From Macrosoma leucophasiata (taxonomy: Eukaryota > Arthropoda > Insecta > Lepidoptera > Hedylidae), in assembly GCA_036365455.1 (NCBI GenBank), contig JAWQUS010000009.1:4060001-4124000 (forward strand): 64,000 bases of DNA. The letters run 5' to 3'. Below the pieces are notes generated by a model. It searched no databases and had not been told where the DNA came from. It worked only from the letters and a program-made list of their open reading frames with translations. A program made the position numbers and the translations under genes. How positions within the stretch are numbered: the first letter of the stretch is position 1; the number at the start of each line of letters is the position of its first letter. Positions 63,810-64,000 of the stretch are shown here, piece after piece.

Positions 63810-64000
63810 AAAAAAAAATAAAATTTTTACAAATTTCAAATTTCTTTATTTAGATAATTAGTATGTACAAATCATTACTTAAGAATAGCTTAACTAATGA
63901 CAATTTGGACTTATTATTTAGGTATAAGAAAACTTAATCCTACGACCCTATTTATTGCAAGTTAAATTATATAAAGTTATTTCGCGGTTATAAAGAGGAA
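63810..64000 (-). mobile_element. Family B LINE, copy B3: 3' end, at the H2B start of unit IV
   Basis: The plus strand begins with an A run directly after TCCACATAC. It then aligns with the 3' UTR of B2 (shared ACAAATCATTACTTAAGAAT and CTTAATCCTACGACCCTAT), with moderate divergence. It continues past the window. The site is the one occupied by B1. Confidence 0.85.

Overview
The window is a eukaryotic tandem histone-gene array, almost certainly from a moth or butterfly. It holds 17 intronless replication-dependent histone genes (4 H2A, 4 H2B, 3 H1, 3 H4, 3 H3), all on the minus strand. Each has a canonical histone 3' stem-loop (sense GGCCCTTTTCAGGGCC, or AGCCCTTTTCAGGGCT for H1). In transcription direction the order is H2B-H3-H4-H1-H2A. 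A lepidopteran source is inferred from CR1-type LINE 3' ends of the kind common in Lepidoptera (GTTGTCTGG... GCGATAAG... AATAAAGTGTA), spacers full of TAGG/ATGT/TTAC tetranucleotides, and several Jockey-like LINEs.

Layout: the 3' part of a preceding unit is split by a LINE (1-1658). Unit I is 2224-21775, unit II 21776-36188, unit III 36189-60767, and unit IV is a rearranged partial unit from 60768. Unit lengths are 19,552, 14,413 and 24,579 bp. Subtracting mobile elements and their duplicated targets leaves 7,278, 7,202 and 7,205 bp, so an ancestral unit of about 7.2 kb has been inflated by insertions.

The insertions are three families of apurinic-endonuclease LINEs, called here A, B and C, plus one hAT DNA transposon. 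A: 13908-19933, 33820-34430, 36799-42909, 61378-62600. B: 1-1658, 52872-57911, 63810-end. C: 4676-10898, 44794-50981. hAT: 24226-30807. Every LINE lies in the same orientation as the histone genes. Every LINE, and the hAT element, sits at one defined place: the predicted transcription start of a histone gene. The duplicated target lies about 22-36 nt downstream of the 5' edge of a TATA-like box. Family A uses the H3 and H2A starts, family B the H2B and H4 starts, family C the H1 start; the hAT hit the same 8 bp as family C.

This is the most interesting content of the window: apparently promoter-addressed LINEs that partition the five core histone promoters among themselves. The geometry puts the element's 5' end just downstream of the histone TATA box and its 3' end against the histone 5' UTR, so an element could be transcribed from the histone promoter. 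One copy (61378-62600) has an H2A-start flank on one side and an H3-start flank on the other, and H1, H4 and H3 are missing from that unit.

The histone coding copies are identical at the protein level, so the array is under strong homogenisation. The spacers hold fossil CR1 ends, GC hairpins and highly variable tetranucleotide repeats. I saw no tRNA, rRNA, snRNA or CRISPR sequence.
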